From: Paracyclopina nana
Taxonomy: Eukaryota > Arthropoda > Copepoda > Cyclopoida > Cyclopettidae
DNA length: 64,000 bases
Assembly (NCBI GenBank): GCA_019096065.1
Contig: JAGUCH010000003.1
Location: 8,122,001-8,186,000 of the forward strand
Reading direction: 5' to 3'
Shown: piece after piece, positions 1-11,685 of the stretch
How the letters are laid out: each line of letters opens with the position of its first letter
How positions within the stretch are numbered: the stretch's first letter is position 1
Program-made: the position numbers and the translations under genes
Notes under the pieces: model-generated
What the model saw: the letters and a program-made list of their open reading frames with translations, nothing else
Told to the model about the DNA's origin: nothing
The model's database searches: none

Positions 1-3000
1 ACCAAGCTGCATACAAAAAAACCGATACTAAGCGTGGAAATGGAATTTTAGCGACCAGTAGTTGAGGAAGATGAGCAAAAACTGTTGAAAAAGGGATCAA
101 GTCAATTGGAGCTTTCACTGTAGAGAGAAAAACAAATCAACATCTTCAAGACAGATTTTTGGAAAATCCTCGTTTTTGGATGAACTTTATTATAAATTGC
201 TTATCATATTAATCAAGTGCAATGTTTTTTGTAGTAAGCAAAAACCGAATAGTTGCCACAGCATCGTCATATCAAAGCAGAAAAAAATCCTGAGAAGACG
301 TGAGAATGCAGAGCTAATTTTTTATCCCAGCTCCCTTCGGAAAAGTTGAGCAATGAAGCATTCAACTTTTTTCGGAAAAAATCGACACAGTCCGGACATT
401 TTGGAACCGTTTCCGGACGAGATGCTTACACTACTACTACAACAAAAAAATCTTGTTGCTCAATGTTTTGTAATGATTCAACTTCTGTAGAAAAGTCTTA
501 AATGTGCTCTTGCCCCTTTATCAATTTATAAGAATTTGAAAAGCAAATGAAAATAGTTTCTACAGAAATCCTTCTGGCCCTGGTGAATCTATCGTTTAGT
601 ACTAAACAACCCAGAAGACAAATTATTATTGGAAAGAGCTTGTTGAAATTCCCTGCTGATGCATGGCTTTTTGTGGAAAAAAAAACCAACCCCGAATTAT
701 TATTTCTGCTTTTTAAAGCGGCCGGAGCCGCCTTCTGCACAAGTCCCTTCTATGATTCCCCCCTCAGATGAATATCAACTATCGAATACCTTGAACTAAT
801 AGCTGGTTTTGATGTGACAAACCCAATACACTATTACTATATTGAAATAAAAGAGCTCGATGTGACAATAACGCTGGACTCCACACGCATCCATTCCGGA
901 CTACCCTTCAAAAAGTCAGGAATTGCAATATGTCAAAATGTAAAATATTGCTACATCTGTGGAATGACATTTCATACTTTGTTACTCTCTCAAGGCTAAG
1001 TGGATTTTTTCTAAAGAAACGAGTTTTTCTGGACCTCTGGCATCAGACGTGGTGCTAAGCGCTTCATTTTTTACACATTAACCAAAATATGTTCCAATAT
1101 TGACCAACAAATGCATCGGAGGAATTCACGTAAATCCTCTATTTTTCTTGCCTCAGATGCAAAAAAGTGCTATGGTCAGCATTCGATTTATGATGTGACA
1201 TTTCTTCCATATCTGTAATTGAGCTTTCGCACTCAGGCTTCTGTTGAGGCGTATTTTATAGTAACATGAATATGGTGTAAGAGGAAAACTAATCCAAAAT
1301 GACCTCGGAATTGTTGATAAAAACTCAAGTAATGCTTTCCTCTCCCCGGAATACTAGCCAAGCTACAACAACTGCTACATGACATGCCTAATGGCTATAA
1401 ATGATTATTTCCTGATCCGGACCTATGTACGTTCTATATGTAAGCACACTTTTCGCTTTAGAAACGTGAAGCCTCCGGAATACCAACTATTGTAGCTTTT
1501 TTTAATGAGCAGCCTTCATATGTTTATCGTTTTCAGCTTCTCACACAATAGCGCAATTTTGCACAGCTAACTTTCGCTTCAAAATACAGAAGGTTGTTTC
1601 AGCCGATATTATTAGACGGTTGCCTCTATGCAAACATTGATGCTGAAATTGGGCCTGTGAGGATTCTCACAAGATTGCTGAAAATTTATGGGACACAGGT
1701 AAACAAGGAGGAAGGGATCAAATGCGCGTACAGCATATAGATTTGTACTCAAAAGGCAGAATTGTTGGAGCTGCTGTCAGCTCTGAGAGGAGTTCACATT
1801 TGAAGCTTTCACCACCTCTCCTCTCTGCATAACAATGCACCTTTATTTCAACCTGCATGCTGTACCATCAGAGGCTGAAGCAGTAAAAGCATCTGCTTTG
1901 AGCAATTTTTACTTTAGGGCATGTTCGTCGTTAAAAGCCTTGTATGCTTCACGCATCTACCAGATAAAGGAAATATCGAAGGCATGGTATACGTACGTAT
2001 GCACGTATGTAGAAAGTCTAAATATAACGATGCTCTTGTCAAAAGAGAGCAAATTCGTGAAATCTTTTCCCCTATGCATGATTCATTCATACCATGCACT
2101 TGTACGGAATTTATGCTATGTAACTCACATGCTCGTGAGAAAACTAAAATCAACATATCTAGTACGTATGTATAGTATACCAACTTCAATTCCTAATTGA
2201 ATTCCTCGGGAAAATGCCATATTTCTTATTCTTCGCATGGTGAAAACCAATTATCCATGTCAATTCATACAGACACCATTCATCGGAAGAAGCTAGCAAA
2301 AAGGGACTCCTTTTGCCAAATCCTCGAAGCTCTAGTCAAAAACTTTGGAAAGGTGTGAGCAAAAACTCCAGAGGTTTCTCCAATCCCACGAGAGGCGTGT
2401 AGAAAATCACATATAGCGCATATATCCATGTATTTTGAGGTGAGCACTCTCTGTTCCATTCTCTCGTGAGATTAGAAAAGTGCAAGCAAAGAATGCAAAT
2501 AAAGGAAATTTCTCCATCGTGCTCGGCTATATTGCAGCGTCTTAGTTTGTGGTGAGACAAAAACTGTGTAACTTTTAGCTTCAGGTCACATAGTTATTGG
2601 TCGCTTCTTCTGGGACAACAAAGGGAATGTGATCAGAATTTCGAGAGCTGAAAACTCGAGAGAGAGCAAAAATGGTATCACCAAATTGAAAACTGCATGC
2701 TTGGAAAGGTGTAGCATAGATAATCATAGTACCGAAAAGAGAAAGCCTGTCAAAAACAGTTCAATTTGGCCTTTCCAAAGAGGAAGTCGTACATTGGCAG
2801 TGCACATAGTTGGTGAGTGGAAACTGCATTTTAATGCCATTTTGATCAACGTAGTAGCAACTTACTCACGCTCGCGTATGTGCATGCCACGGTCTTCGTT
2901 CGCGTCTCCATTTGATGCTGAGAGTAACTGGCTCTCTTTAGTCGCCTCTCGGATCTCAAAGGTGTCGTCGCTGAGTACGCAGTGCTGAGACTGATTATGC

Positions 3001-4896
3001 TGCCTCCCCACGAAAAGCTATCAAAATAGGGTATCTGGTAGCAAAGATGCCACCCCCCACGGGCTTCAGGGGTGGGGGACCCAATACCCTTGGCCTCCCT
3101 GGGGCTTCTTTCAACCGAAGAGCCTCAAGTGCTAGCACGATGTTCGGGCCCCAGGTCCCACCCCCGCACAAAAAGAGGAGCATACCCAATATGGCCAAGA
3201 GGGGCTCCAATTCCAGTGGAAGTGGGGTATATGGGCTGGTCATACCTCAAAAGGTTCTTGAGGTAAGATGCTTTTCCTCCAGCCAAAAGTAGCTTTTTAA
3301 AGATCAGCTGATGACATTTCAAAAATATACTAATATTTTAGCTGGCGTACTTTATAGCCGAATTTTAAAATATGCCGTTCTTTAATAGAAGACCAAAAAT
3401 TGATTATTAGCGTGGATGTTGGAAGCTTTTTTGAATTATTTGCCCAGCCACTCCCTTGAGCAACAGCAGGATATTGATTACATTTTTGAATAAGTGCAAC
3501 TTTACTATGCATGCAGTATGTGACATTCTTTGTTAGATGGAAGCAGCTGAGGCTACCCATCCACTAATTGCCCATTACTGCGTACAATGCTGGCTGAAAT
3601 AAAGCGAGCAACCACTTGGCCTAATAATCTGTTAATATGCGCTGTTAGTGAAGGCCATTTTGATTGAGGTTGGACTATAGTGAGCACATAGAGCGCTTGA
3701 GACAATTTGGAATTTTAATTAAGGACCTTGAGACTTTGCTTTCTCCCAGACCAATTTTTCTTCTTCAACTTTCGGTTGGTTGGTTGAAAAAGTCTGATTG
3801 AAAAAGAGCAATATACCCGAAAGCGGAAGAGATTGAGGACGTCTTCGTTGGACGTTGCTTTTGATGTTTTCCTCCTCCTTTTTTCTTCTTTTCAAGCCAG
3901 GGATTTCGTTTGCGGTTCATCTCACACTAATCATGTTTATTGAATACAAATACTGTTATACGCAGCCTGCACTTTCACTTATTGTGCACCTTCAGAGCTG
4001 GATTATATCTGCTTTAAGATTCCCATCAATAATTCATTTGCTTGACAAAGACAATAAAGTGCAAAGGGAATTCGTCAAAAAGAATGCTTGGAGTGATGCA
4101 AAGTTGTAAAGGGCAGCCAGCTTATAATATGTACTTTTCAACAAGTAAAACTATGTAAATTAGGTGTGGAGTTATATTGCAGAATTATGGCTTTGACAGC
4201 TGCTTTGCCACACTTTACTTGCTTGTAGCCAAGTTACGAGAGAGAGAGAGAGACGCTCACAAAAAGTGAGCACTCTGCTCAGATGAAAAAAGGCAATTCA
4301 TTTTTCCTGCACGACCGTTGTACAGCTTATGTCAAATACAGAACGATATTGCACATAATTCATCCCTCAATAACAGGGCATTACAACAAAACCTAATTGT
4401 GTTTATATGCTATAATATAGGATAATCAGCATCATACTATGCATTTAGATAAATCGGTTTACATGCCATGCTTCAATTACAGTAAGCCTTAGTAATGTAT
4501 GCTTGTTGCGAAATGATGGCAACAAAGCACATTTTGAGGTACATCTAAGAATACAAATACAATTAGGATCGGTTTCAAAATGAATGAGCCTTTAGAATAC
4601 ATACGTATTCGGTACGTTCAGTCAAAAATGCCAAAAATGAGGTTTACCATAATATCATAGCATATATCTTGCTTAGCCTCGGGTGGCACAGCTACTAGAT
4701 GAGAAAATGACATTCATGAACGCCATGTGACATTTAACCTGAAATAGTAATATCTAGTTACATGCAGTGACCTTTTTTCATGTCCCTTCCACTAGCTTTT
4801 TACGCAGAAGGAGCTGTTAATGTATTTCTGTTGTCTGTATTCTTAATGATGTAGGTAAGTGAATTTCCACTTGTAGAGCCATTTTTGAAGGTATAT
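1..4896. other. No gene recognised
   Basis: Only short overlapping open frames on both strands are present, with no recognisable protein motifs or coherent exon chain. It could be intron or upstream DNA of the gene whose last exon is at 6452. A GC-rich patch lies at about 3041-3260, in sharp contrast to its AT-rich surroundings, and a short GA repeat lies near 4240-4252. Confidence 0.5.
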
Positions 4897-5580
4897 CTGT
4901 TGAAATCCGTGTCCGCAAAAATCCGTGCCGTTTTATTCCGTTCCGTTATATTCCATTCCGTTATATTCCGTTCCGTAAAAATCCGTTCCGTAAAAATCCG
5001 TAAAAATAATCTCAGTTAAAACCATTCACTATATTTTAATCAAAGTTGTCTTTTAGTAGAAATAATATTTTTTACTAGAAACAATCCTTGTTTCTGCTGA
5101 AAGTGTATGGGGGAGCCTATAAAGAGACCAGCCATCTTGTTTGTCCAGCCTTTTTTCCAGTTTTGAATTCTTCCTTTTTCACAACAAATTTGTGGTTTAC
5201 TACCATATATTCTTCATCTTCATCACTGTTTTCTGCATCACTGACTGGTTGAGCCCAAAACACACCAAAGGTAGAAAAGAGCATTACGAGCAGAATGAGC
5301 AATTCCAGCATCATGTCTTGCTTGCTGATCAATAATGGTATCACTTTAATTTTCCGAGTCCGGTAGCATGACAATAAAAGAGTTATGCTGTTGCGCTCGC
5401 ATCTTTTGATGATAGCTGATGCGCAATCACTGTAGCAACTTTCAGAATTGAACTCAACAAACTTTCTAAAGAAAAAGACTACCCCAACAAACGGATTTTT
5501 ACGGAACGGAATTTAACGGAACGGAATATAACGAAACGGAATATAACGGCACGGATTTTTGCGGATACGGATTTGAACAG
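4897..5580. mobile_element. 684-bp element with about 90-bp terminal inverted repeats
   Basis: The left end (4897 to about 5005) and the reverse complement of the right end (5580 back to about 5491) match nearly base for base. Both start CTGTT(G/C)AAATCCGT and run through iterated (A/T)TTCCGT and AAAAATCCGT units, ending at the same inner sequence. This is the structure of a non-autonomous DNA transposon (MITE-like). No clear target-site duplication is visible: the left flank ends TATAT and the right flank starts TACAT. The interior contains one ORF with a signal peptide (5314-5117, minus). Transposase was not seen. The family could not be named. Confidence 0.75.
5117..5314 (-). CDS. Small putative secreted peptide inside the inverted-repeat element
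   Basis: A 65-aa ORF begins with two ATGs (MMLELL...). It has a classic signal-peptide core of about 15 hydrophobic residues followed by a polar, acidic stretch (about residues 26-36) and a basic C-terminal part (KKEEFKTGKKAG). I do not recognise the family. The start is chosen at 5314 because the open frame upstream lacks an ATG. It lies wholly between the two inverted repeats, so it is either element cargo, a captured host exon, or a host peptide gene flanked by repeats. It has no cysteines, which argues against a typical disulfide-rich peptide. A chance ORF cannot be excluded at this length. Confidence 0.4.
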   Translation of the reverse strand: MMLELLILLVMLFSTFGVFWAQPVSDAENSDEDEEYMVVNHKFVVKKEEFKTGKKAGQTRWLVSL

Positions 5581-6451
5581 TACATTCTTTTTGAAGCCTT
5601 TTACATTCTTGAGACGGAATCTTTAATTTAGGCCGTCATGTCTCTTAGCTCAAAGTTGGCATTGCGGTACGAGGTGCAAACCTCAGCACAATTACGTTCG
5701 GTGGTTAAACTTTTCTGCGTGGCATGTTGAATTTCCGAATAATCTGGGAGAAAAGATCATCAAAAACTTTTTCATTGCCATCATAGGAAAGCTGCTTTAA
5801 ACTGCTGAACGAGTTTTGTGCTCGTAGACTTTTTTTTAAACAAAAGGAGCATTCAAGATTTTTACCTTGGCAGAATCCATAGATCCTTCAGAAACATTCT
5901 GTTTTTTTGGTTCACAAAAAATCCACAGCTTTGTCCAGCTGCAAAAAGCTATACTGTTCTTTCCGTAAGACTAGCTGCTTTTTTGACAAAATGGACACAC
6001 CTAAAGTAAAATTGTGGTATCTGCTGTATAATTCTAAATTAAAGTGGTTTTTTAAGAGCTCTTAAATAAATCTGAAGCAATTCGACCGCGTTTACTTTTA
6101 CAAGTAGCGTAAAAACTGAAGCTTGTGAAAAGTTATGTGAATTAATACAGGCTGTTCATAGTATTTATGCTCAAATAAGCAAAAAGTAACTTTTAATTTT
6201 GCCAATAAGAGAACGCATAATTTTGTAGGTGATAAAAGTTTACTGATCTGATTTGCTTTAAAAAGGTTAATGTGAAATTAGCTTTTTTAGACTAATAGGC
6301 AATTACAATATATAAATGAAACAGTAGCTCTTTCCCAATATTGCTCATGGTTTAATAGCATGATGCTAAATACAAGGCTGCCAAGCGCAAGAGCCAACTC
6401 CTTAGCTGTATTCAAGAGCTTTCCTTCCTAAAAGAAACGTTTTGCTTCCAG
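5581..6451. other. Non-coding, AT-rich; nothing recognised
   Basis: No supported exon. The 3' end forms the intron side of the acceptor (TTTTGCTTCCAG) for the exon at 6452. Confidence 0.5.
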
Positions 6452-6898
6452 GACGCAGAAGAGTATTCCAAGGGCAAATCGAAATTTAAGCATGCCAACA
6501 ACAGTCATACGAGTGTGATAGAGTCATCCGAGTTTTACAGCCTTTGCAGCCAGGATGAGCTGCGCTCGCTTCGCAGAGCCAGTGTTTTGCCTCCACTCAT
6601 CGATGTGGACACCGTGGTGGAATGCAACGAATCTTTGCTACATCAGACGAAGCCTTGCACTGTGGTTCGAATCAGTTCAAACAATCCGTCCTCCAGAGCC
6701 ATCAGTTTGGTTGGCATACCAGAAAAGGAGCCCAGCTCAAGAGAGACTTGTCTGCAGTGTTGTCGCGACCACGACTTCAATGCTTATTTTCACTTCTACC
6801 TCTGCCTCGGAATGCTTGGGTTCGTGGTGTTCTGGTTAGTTCTCATGTTGAGGATTTACCTGCCCGAGTCGTACTGGACTTGGAGTTACATTTGGTGA
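6452..6898 (+). CDS. Terminal exon of an unidentified membrane protein (5' part not found)
   Basis: An exon opens after the acceptor TTTTGCTTCCAG in frame 0 and runs 148 codons to a stop, with no in-frame ATG near its start, so it is the last exon of a longer gene whose upstream exons I cannot find. The product part is polar and Ser/Glu-rich, then has a cysteine cluster (CLQCCRD), then one strong transmembrane segment (about residues 115-135 of the exon). It ends in a tryptophan-rich tail (SYWTWSYIW). This suggests a C-terminally anchored single-pass protein. A poly(A) signal 96 nt past the stop supports a genuine 3' end. The C-terminal TM layout recalls consortin-type proteins, but that is only a guess. 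Confidence 0.6.
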   Translation, partial: DAEEYSKGKSKFKHANNSHTSVIESSEFYSLCSQDELRSLRRASVLPPLIDVDTVVECNESLLHQTKPCTVVRISSNNPSSRAISLVGIPEKEPSSRETCLQCCRDHDFNAYFHFYLCLGMLGFVVFWLVLMLRIYLPESYWTWSYIW

Positions 6899-6993
6899 CC
6901 TACTCAATTATATCAATGGCCCTTCAGTTCGTATGACATCATTGCTCTCTGATGCTATTGCTGTCTTTCCTCAAAATGAATTAACGAGCCAGA

Positions 6994-6999
6994 AATAAA
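6994..6999 (+). terminator. Poly(A) signal AATAAA
   Basis: Canonical hexamer 96 nt after the stop of the membrane-protein terminal exon. Confidence 0.6.
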
Positions 7000-8761
7000 A
7001 TGATGACAACGATCTGCTCTATTTTTACGATTGCAAAGTTTCGATCGAGGTCGTGGTGAGATACGACTTTTTTTGCTGCCTTGCTATAGCTGCCACAAAT
7101 GCCACGTGCTGCGGAGATTGTCATCTAAATTGCAAAAAAGTATGTGCTATTCTACTACAATGTGTATGGCTCCGCAAGGCAAATCTTATATAACTTTGAT
7201 GAGGATTACGCTAAATATGGAATTTGTGTCAGCGTGGTTGCTTTTGGTGGGCTAATTAAAAAAATGGGCAAGTTGCCTTAATTAGGCTAAAAGATGATAC
7301 TTTGATCATGTGGCCTCCTTAGAAGGCTGCACGCAAAAGCTAGTTTGCAAGTTTTGGGCCCGCAAAGATAAGCTTCTCAACTAGTTGCTTTTTGGGCTCA
7401 TTAAATGTGCAACGTGGAGAAAAAGGCTTTTTCTTGCCTCTACTCTCAGATAGAAATAAACTTTCTTGGCTGAGGGATAAACGAAACATGGTGACGTCGA
7501 GAAAAAGGGCTTTCTAAAATGAAATCGTTCATTAGCATGCAATCCAAAGTTATCTCCGTAATTAGAGGCTAAAAAAGAATCGTAAATATGCAAGATTGCG
7601 TGTGAGTGGGATATATCTGTGCTTTTTAAAAAGCCCCTTATAAAACCTGCAAATATGACAAAATTCTCCGTTGTGGAATCTTCCAGCTCTCTTTTCTCAT
7701 AGCGCTCAGTTTTTTTATGTTCATGGCATTTAGGAAACTTTACCTTGCAGCTTCCGTCTGATTTCTCTTCCTTCCGCGTTTTAAAAATTTCCGTCGGTAT
7801 AAAAAGATTTATCGATTTGGTTTGAAGCTGATGGCTATCGCTATCACATTTCCGGGAATTCAATAGTAGGGCTCAAAACTGAGCAATAGAAGTAGCAGCA
7901 GCTGCTGCTGAGCCTAATTCTCTCCCATTTATAGAATGAGTTAGCAGGCAGGTGTAATTTGCCTTTCACACCACATTTAACACTAATTGGTATTTTTGCG
8001 GCTTTCTCCTTTAAAAGCTGTGAAAATCGTAGCTATTTCAAGTGAGTAAAAGCCTCAAGCAAAATTTTTCCTCTTTATAATAATGTCACACCTATTATTA
8101 TTGTTAGAGGGGGGAAATCAATAAAGTGTGTGCATTTCTGTAAAAATCGGTCGATGCATATACATCCTTCCCCTGTTCGATTGGACGCTGTTTATAGGTG
8201 TGAATTCTCTAGCTGAGACCTGACAGGCCATGCAAGCTGATGAGACACCGTGAAAGTAGTCTGTCCTGGGCTTCTTGTCAATGCATCGTCAGCTCTCCTT
8301 TATGACAATGTCAGCAAGCTGAACATGGCAAAAACACTAAGGCCATTTTAGAGGCCGGAGTCCCATATTGCCATCTACAGTTTATATTGACTTGTTATAT
8401 ACAGCTAGCTACAACATAGCATCAAACAGAGGCAATTGAGCCATTTATTTTCTGTCCTCTCCATTGATCTTGCCAAAAGGCAATTTCGCCTGGAGAAACC
8501 TTCCAACAACAAGACCATCGTCCATTTGATAGCAGTAGATATTGGAAATGCGCTGTAATATGGGGAAATTAACGCTTAATGCAGATGGCACTGTAGCAGT
8601 AGTCTTGGTAAAAATTGAGGATGTCGCACACGCGAGTACGACATCCCATTCAACACGTGGCACCTGTCCGAGCCCCCAAAGCTGGCAAGCAAAAGCAGCC
8701 TAGAGTGTGAACAGTTGGTCCACATCGAGCAACAAGTGTGCTTTTGTACATCAACTCGCAG
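7000..8761. other. Intergenic, no gene recognised
   Basis: Contains a 160-codon open frame on the minus strand (7863-7381) that lacks a usable ATG and resembles nothing known to me. Presumed 5' flank or intron of the bHLH gene; an acceptor-like CTCGCAG sits at 8755-8761, four bases before its ATG. Confidence 0.4.
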
Positions 8762-8765
8762 CAAT

Positions 8766-11553
8766 ATGGAACATCATTCTTTAAATGACGTAGACCAATG
8801 CAACATTAGTAGCAGCACTACCAATAAGCATGACCTTCATCAGCATCATGGAAAAGCCACCAAAGCGGCAAAGGCCAAGCGAAACAAGGGGAAAGCCTCG
8901 AAGGCTGCTAATTTACCCACCGCTCCTGAAGAAGTAGCCAATAATTGCTACGATCAAGAGCCCATCCAGGTGACTTTCATACCGAGTGGCGAGGGCCAGC
9001 TCAAGGAAATTCCAGGCTTTGGCCAGGTGCTCGAGACCAGATCTGTGGAGGATGGCAAACTTGTCAGATACCCCATAACGATAGGTAAGTGACCAACGCA
9101 GCAGCAGGAGCTCAAAAGTTTTCATCACTGTAAACTTTGTGCCAACATTTTTCAACGGAAAGTTTTTGATGATTTTTCCTCATTCTTTTGCAGCCAGGGA
9201 GCATCATGCTGGTGGGCATGAAATTGCTGATTTGGGCCGGTTTTTCGTGCAGGAAAACTCACTGCATCCCAACGATGGGGAACCAGCAGTCATCACTTTG
9301 GCAATGGATGCTCGCGAGGATGACCACTTTCTGAGTGCTGTCAATCACGATGATGATGTGGAGGGCAATGGCCATAATCATGATGATGAGGAAGGTGTCG
9401 AAAATTCCATATCATTTATGCACTCAGAAAATGAAAACCCCGGCCACTGGTAATTTTATGTCTTTTTTTATCGATCAATATAAATTCTATTTCCGCCCCC
9501 AAATGGAAAAAGATACTTTTTTAAAAAGAGGATTTGCGTGGAAAAAAATCCCCCTCGAGATTAACCTGCTCCAATTTCAGCGCCAAACAACTGAGGATGA
9601 TGAACGATGATGAAGCTACAAAAAAGGTGTACGCAGATTTGGACGCGATTCCCTCGGTGCAAGTTAGCAGCTCGTCCTTCGGGAGTGAACTGCAAGCTGA
9701 GGTTATTGTTCCGGTCGTGGCAGCCTCGGAGGACAACAGCAGCGCGGCGACCTTTATGCATTGGGAGTACTTAGACGGCAATTCCGTTAGGACTTACGAG
9801 ATTCCTGTACAAATTGGATCAACTTCTTCGACTGGAGGGGAAAGTTACCAAATTACTTCGGCAGCGGCTGACACCAGCTTCGGACTACCACAGGGGTTCC
9901 AACCGCATCAGCAATTCTCGTACGCTGGCCAAATGGGAGCCCCGCCCCCGCCACCCCCGCCCCCACCCTCGGGGGGTAACGAAAGCCACTCAATTTTGAT
10001 CCAAAGGGTCCCACATAGGCATCGAAAAGGCAGAGGTAATTTTAAGTTTGTTGCCACCAAATCCTTTTATTCGTCAAAAGAAGAAGAAAGCCACGTCGAG
10101 GATTTTTCTGCTTCTGCGGAATGCCGATAAAGCTGAATATTCTGCGAGTACTATTGTTATGCATATTCTAGAATGATCAAATGCAGATTTAGAGTGGCGG
10201 AAAATCCACTTTTATTTGGGTATCGAAGCCATTATTTTGATTGAATTTCCTTTTCCAGGCCATCAGCGAGGCGAAGGAAAGACAGGAGCTAATCGCTTCG
10301 ACGACGAAGTGAAAAGAGGTAAATTATGGGTTACGCCTCAGAAACTACGCAATTATTATAGCTACAATTGGGGGTTATACCCTTTTTTGCCCTCCGCAAC
10401 GACAACCACGTTTTTGACAGCATTCCAACCTTGAGCAAAAGCCTGAATCATCTATGTATCGCAAATTAATTCCAAAAATATGGTATGACGATGTATTTTA
10501 CATTTTTCTACGTTTTCAGAACAGTACAAGAAATCTGCATGTGACCGCGAGAGAGCTCGCATGAAAGACATGAACAAGTCTTTCGAGATGCTCCGAGAAA
10601 GGTTGCCATGGTGTAAGCCCCCAGGAAAAAGGCTTTCCAAAATCGAATCATTGAGGTAGGCTTCTCTCTTAGCTCCTCGCAGCTCGTCCTACATCAGCGC
10701 GTACGTGTGCTTGCTCGAATATGATGCTGCTGACAGCAACTTTCGCTTACTTCTATGACTTTTGGAATTTCCACCTGATTTCCATCAAGGCAAACTTTTA
10801 TTGCAAAAAACCAGCTTATTCCAGCAACAGCTCTTTGATAATTCACGAGCTGATATTCTATTGGTTTTTTAGTAGCGCACGCGATGAGGAGTGTAATTTC
10901 CAAGATTGGCTTTGTAATTCTAGTACATGTATAGACAGAGAATATGGGCAGCAGCAGCCCTTAAGCAATTATAGAAGATGCCTTGTGCGCATGGCTACAA
11001 GTATTAGGCTGTAGCACTGCATACCACGGCTCATTAAAAAGGGAATGCATTACTCCAATTACTAATACAGGGATGTATGTGAAAGCATAGGAGATTGCAT
11101 TGTATCAATCAGTTTTCGTTCTCGTTTGCCTGTTATTTAGCTCTACCAGTGTACACTGATTGGAAAACTACTGCTGGGAAAGTAAAGGTGCTTTCCTGTT
11201 CTTAGAAGTACTTTTCTCCTTCCAGGATGGCCATAAAGTACATCAAGCACTTGCAATACTTGCTCAGCTATCCGCCTCACCAGAAGATCCCCTCCCATAT
11301 TGTGGAGTTTGATCCTGCCCATCCAGCATGGGTCAAAGCTGGCTCTGGCCTTCACCCCCACTTGCTGACCAGCTCTCCCACTTTCGAGTCTCCTCCGCCT
11401 CAGATCATTGACATGCACATGATGGACTTTGAAGGAGATGACCAGAGCAATGACAACGTCTGGATTAACTCGGACAGTCCTGGAGCACATGGGTCGAGCG
11501 GCAAAATAATATTAGCCTCGCCCGAGTCGCCAGCCTCACAATACGATTACTGA
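8766..11553 (+). CDS. bHLH transcription factor, sage-like
   Basis: Six exons join in consistent phase to 517 aa: 8766-9084, 9194-9449, 9581-10035, 10259-10318, 10520-10655, 11226-11553. The bHLH domain is at residues about 370-422. The basic region is [12 protein letters not shown], with the E-box-contacting Glu at 374, and helix 2 is [16 protein letters not shown]. The loop [13 protein letters not shown] and the preceding RMKDMN are like Drosophila sage (salivary gland bHLH); MESP/mesogenin relatives are the main alternative. The N-terminal part is Lys/Ala-rich and acidic, with a His/Asp-rich stretch (about 160-180) and a run of nine prolines near residues 314-323. The C-terminal tail is acidic and Ser/Pro-rich, as in activation domains. 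The domain is split by an intron after LR of helix 2. The gene converges on GGPS1, whose stop lies only 132 bp beyond this one. Confidence 0.85.
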
Positions 11554-11685
11554 TGATCGACACCGAAAATAGTTGACACTTTCTCTTTTCATGTATAGAC
11601 GCACACCCTAGTCATTCTTATGCTATGACCTTGTGAGCTTGTTGGAATGCATTTTTCAAGATACATTTTTATAGTAAGGATAAGA

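Noticed and set aside
6660..6680. tRNA B-box-like GGTTCGAATC
   Set aside because: Lies inside a coding exon with no A box or cloverleaf around it. A second GGTTCGAA near 16336 also lacks any tRNA fold.
7381..7863. 160-codon open frame on the minus strand
   Set aside because: Starts at TTG with the only Met near its C-terminus. No motif, no acceptor/donor logic and no poly(A) signal; probably chance.
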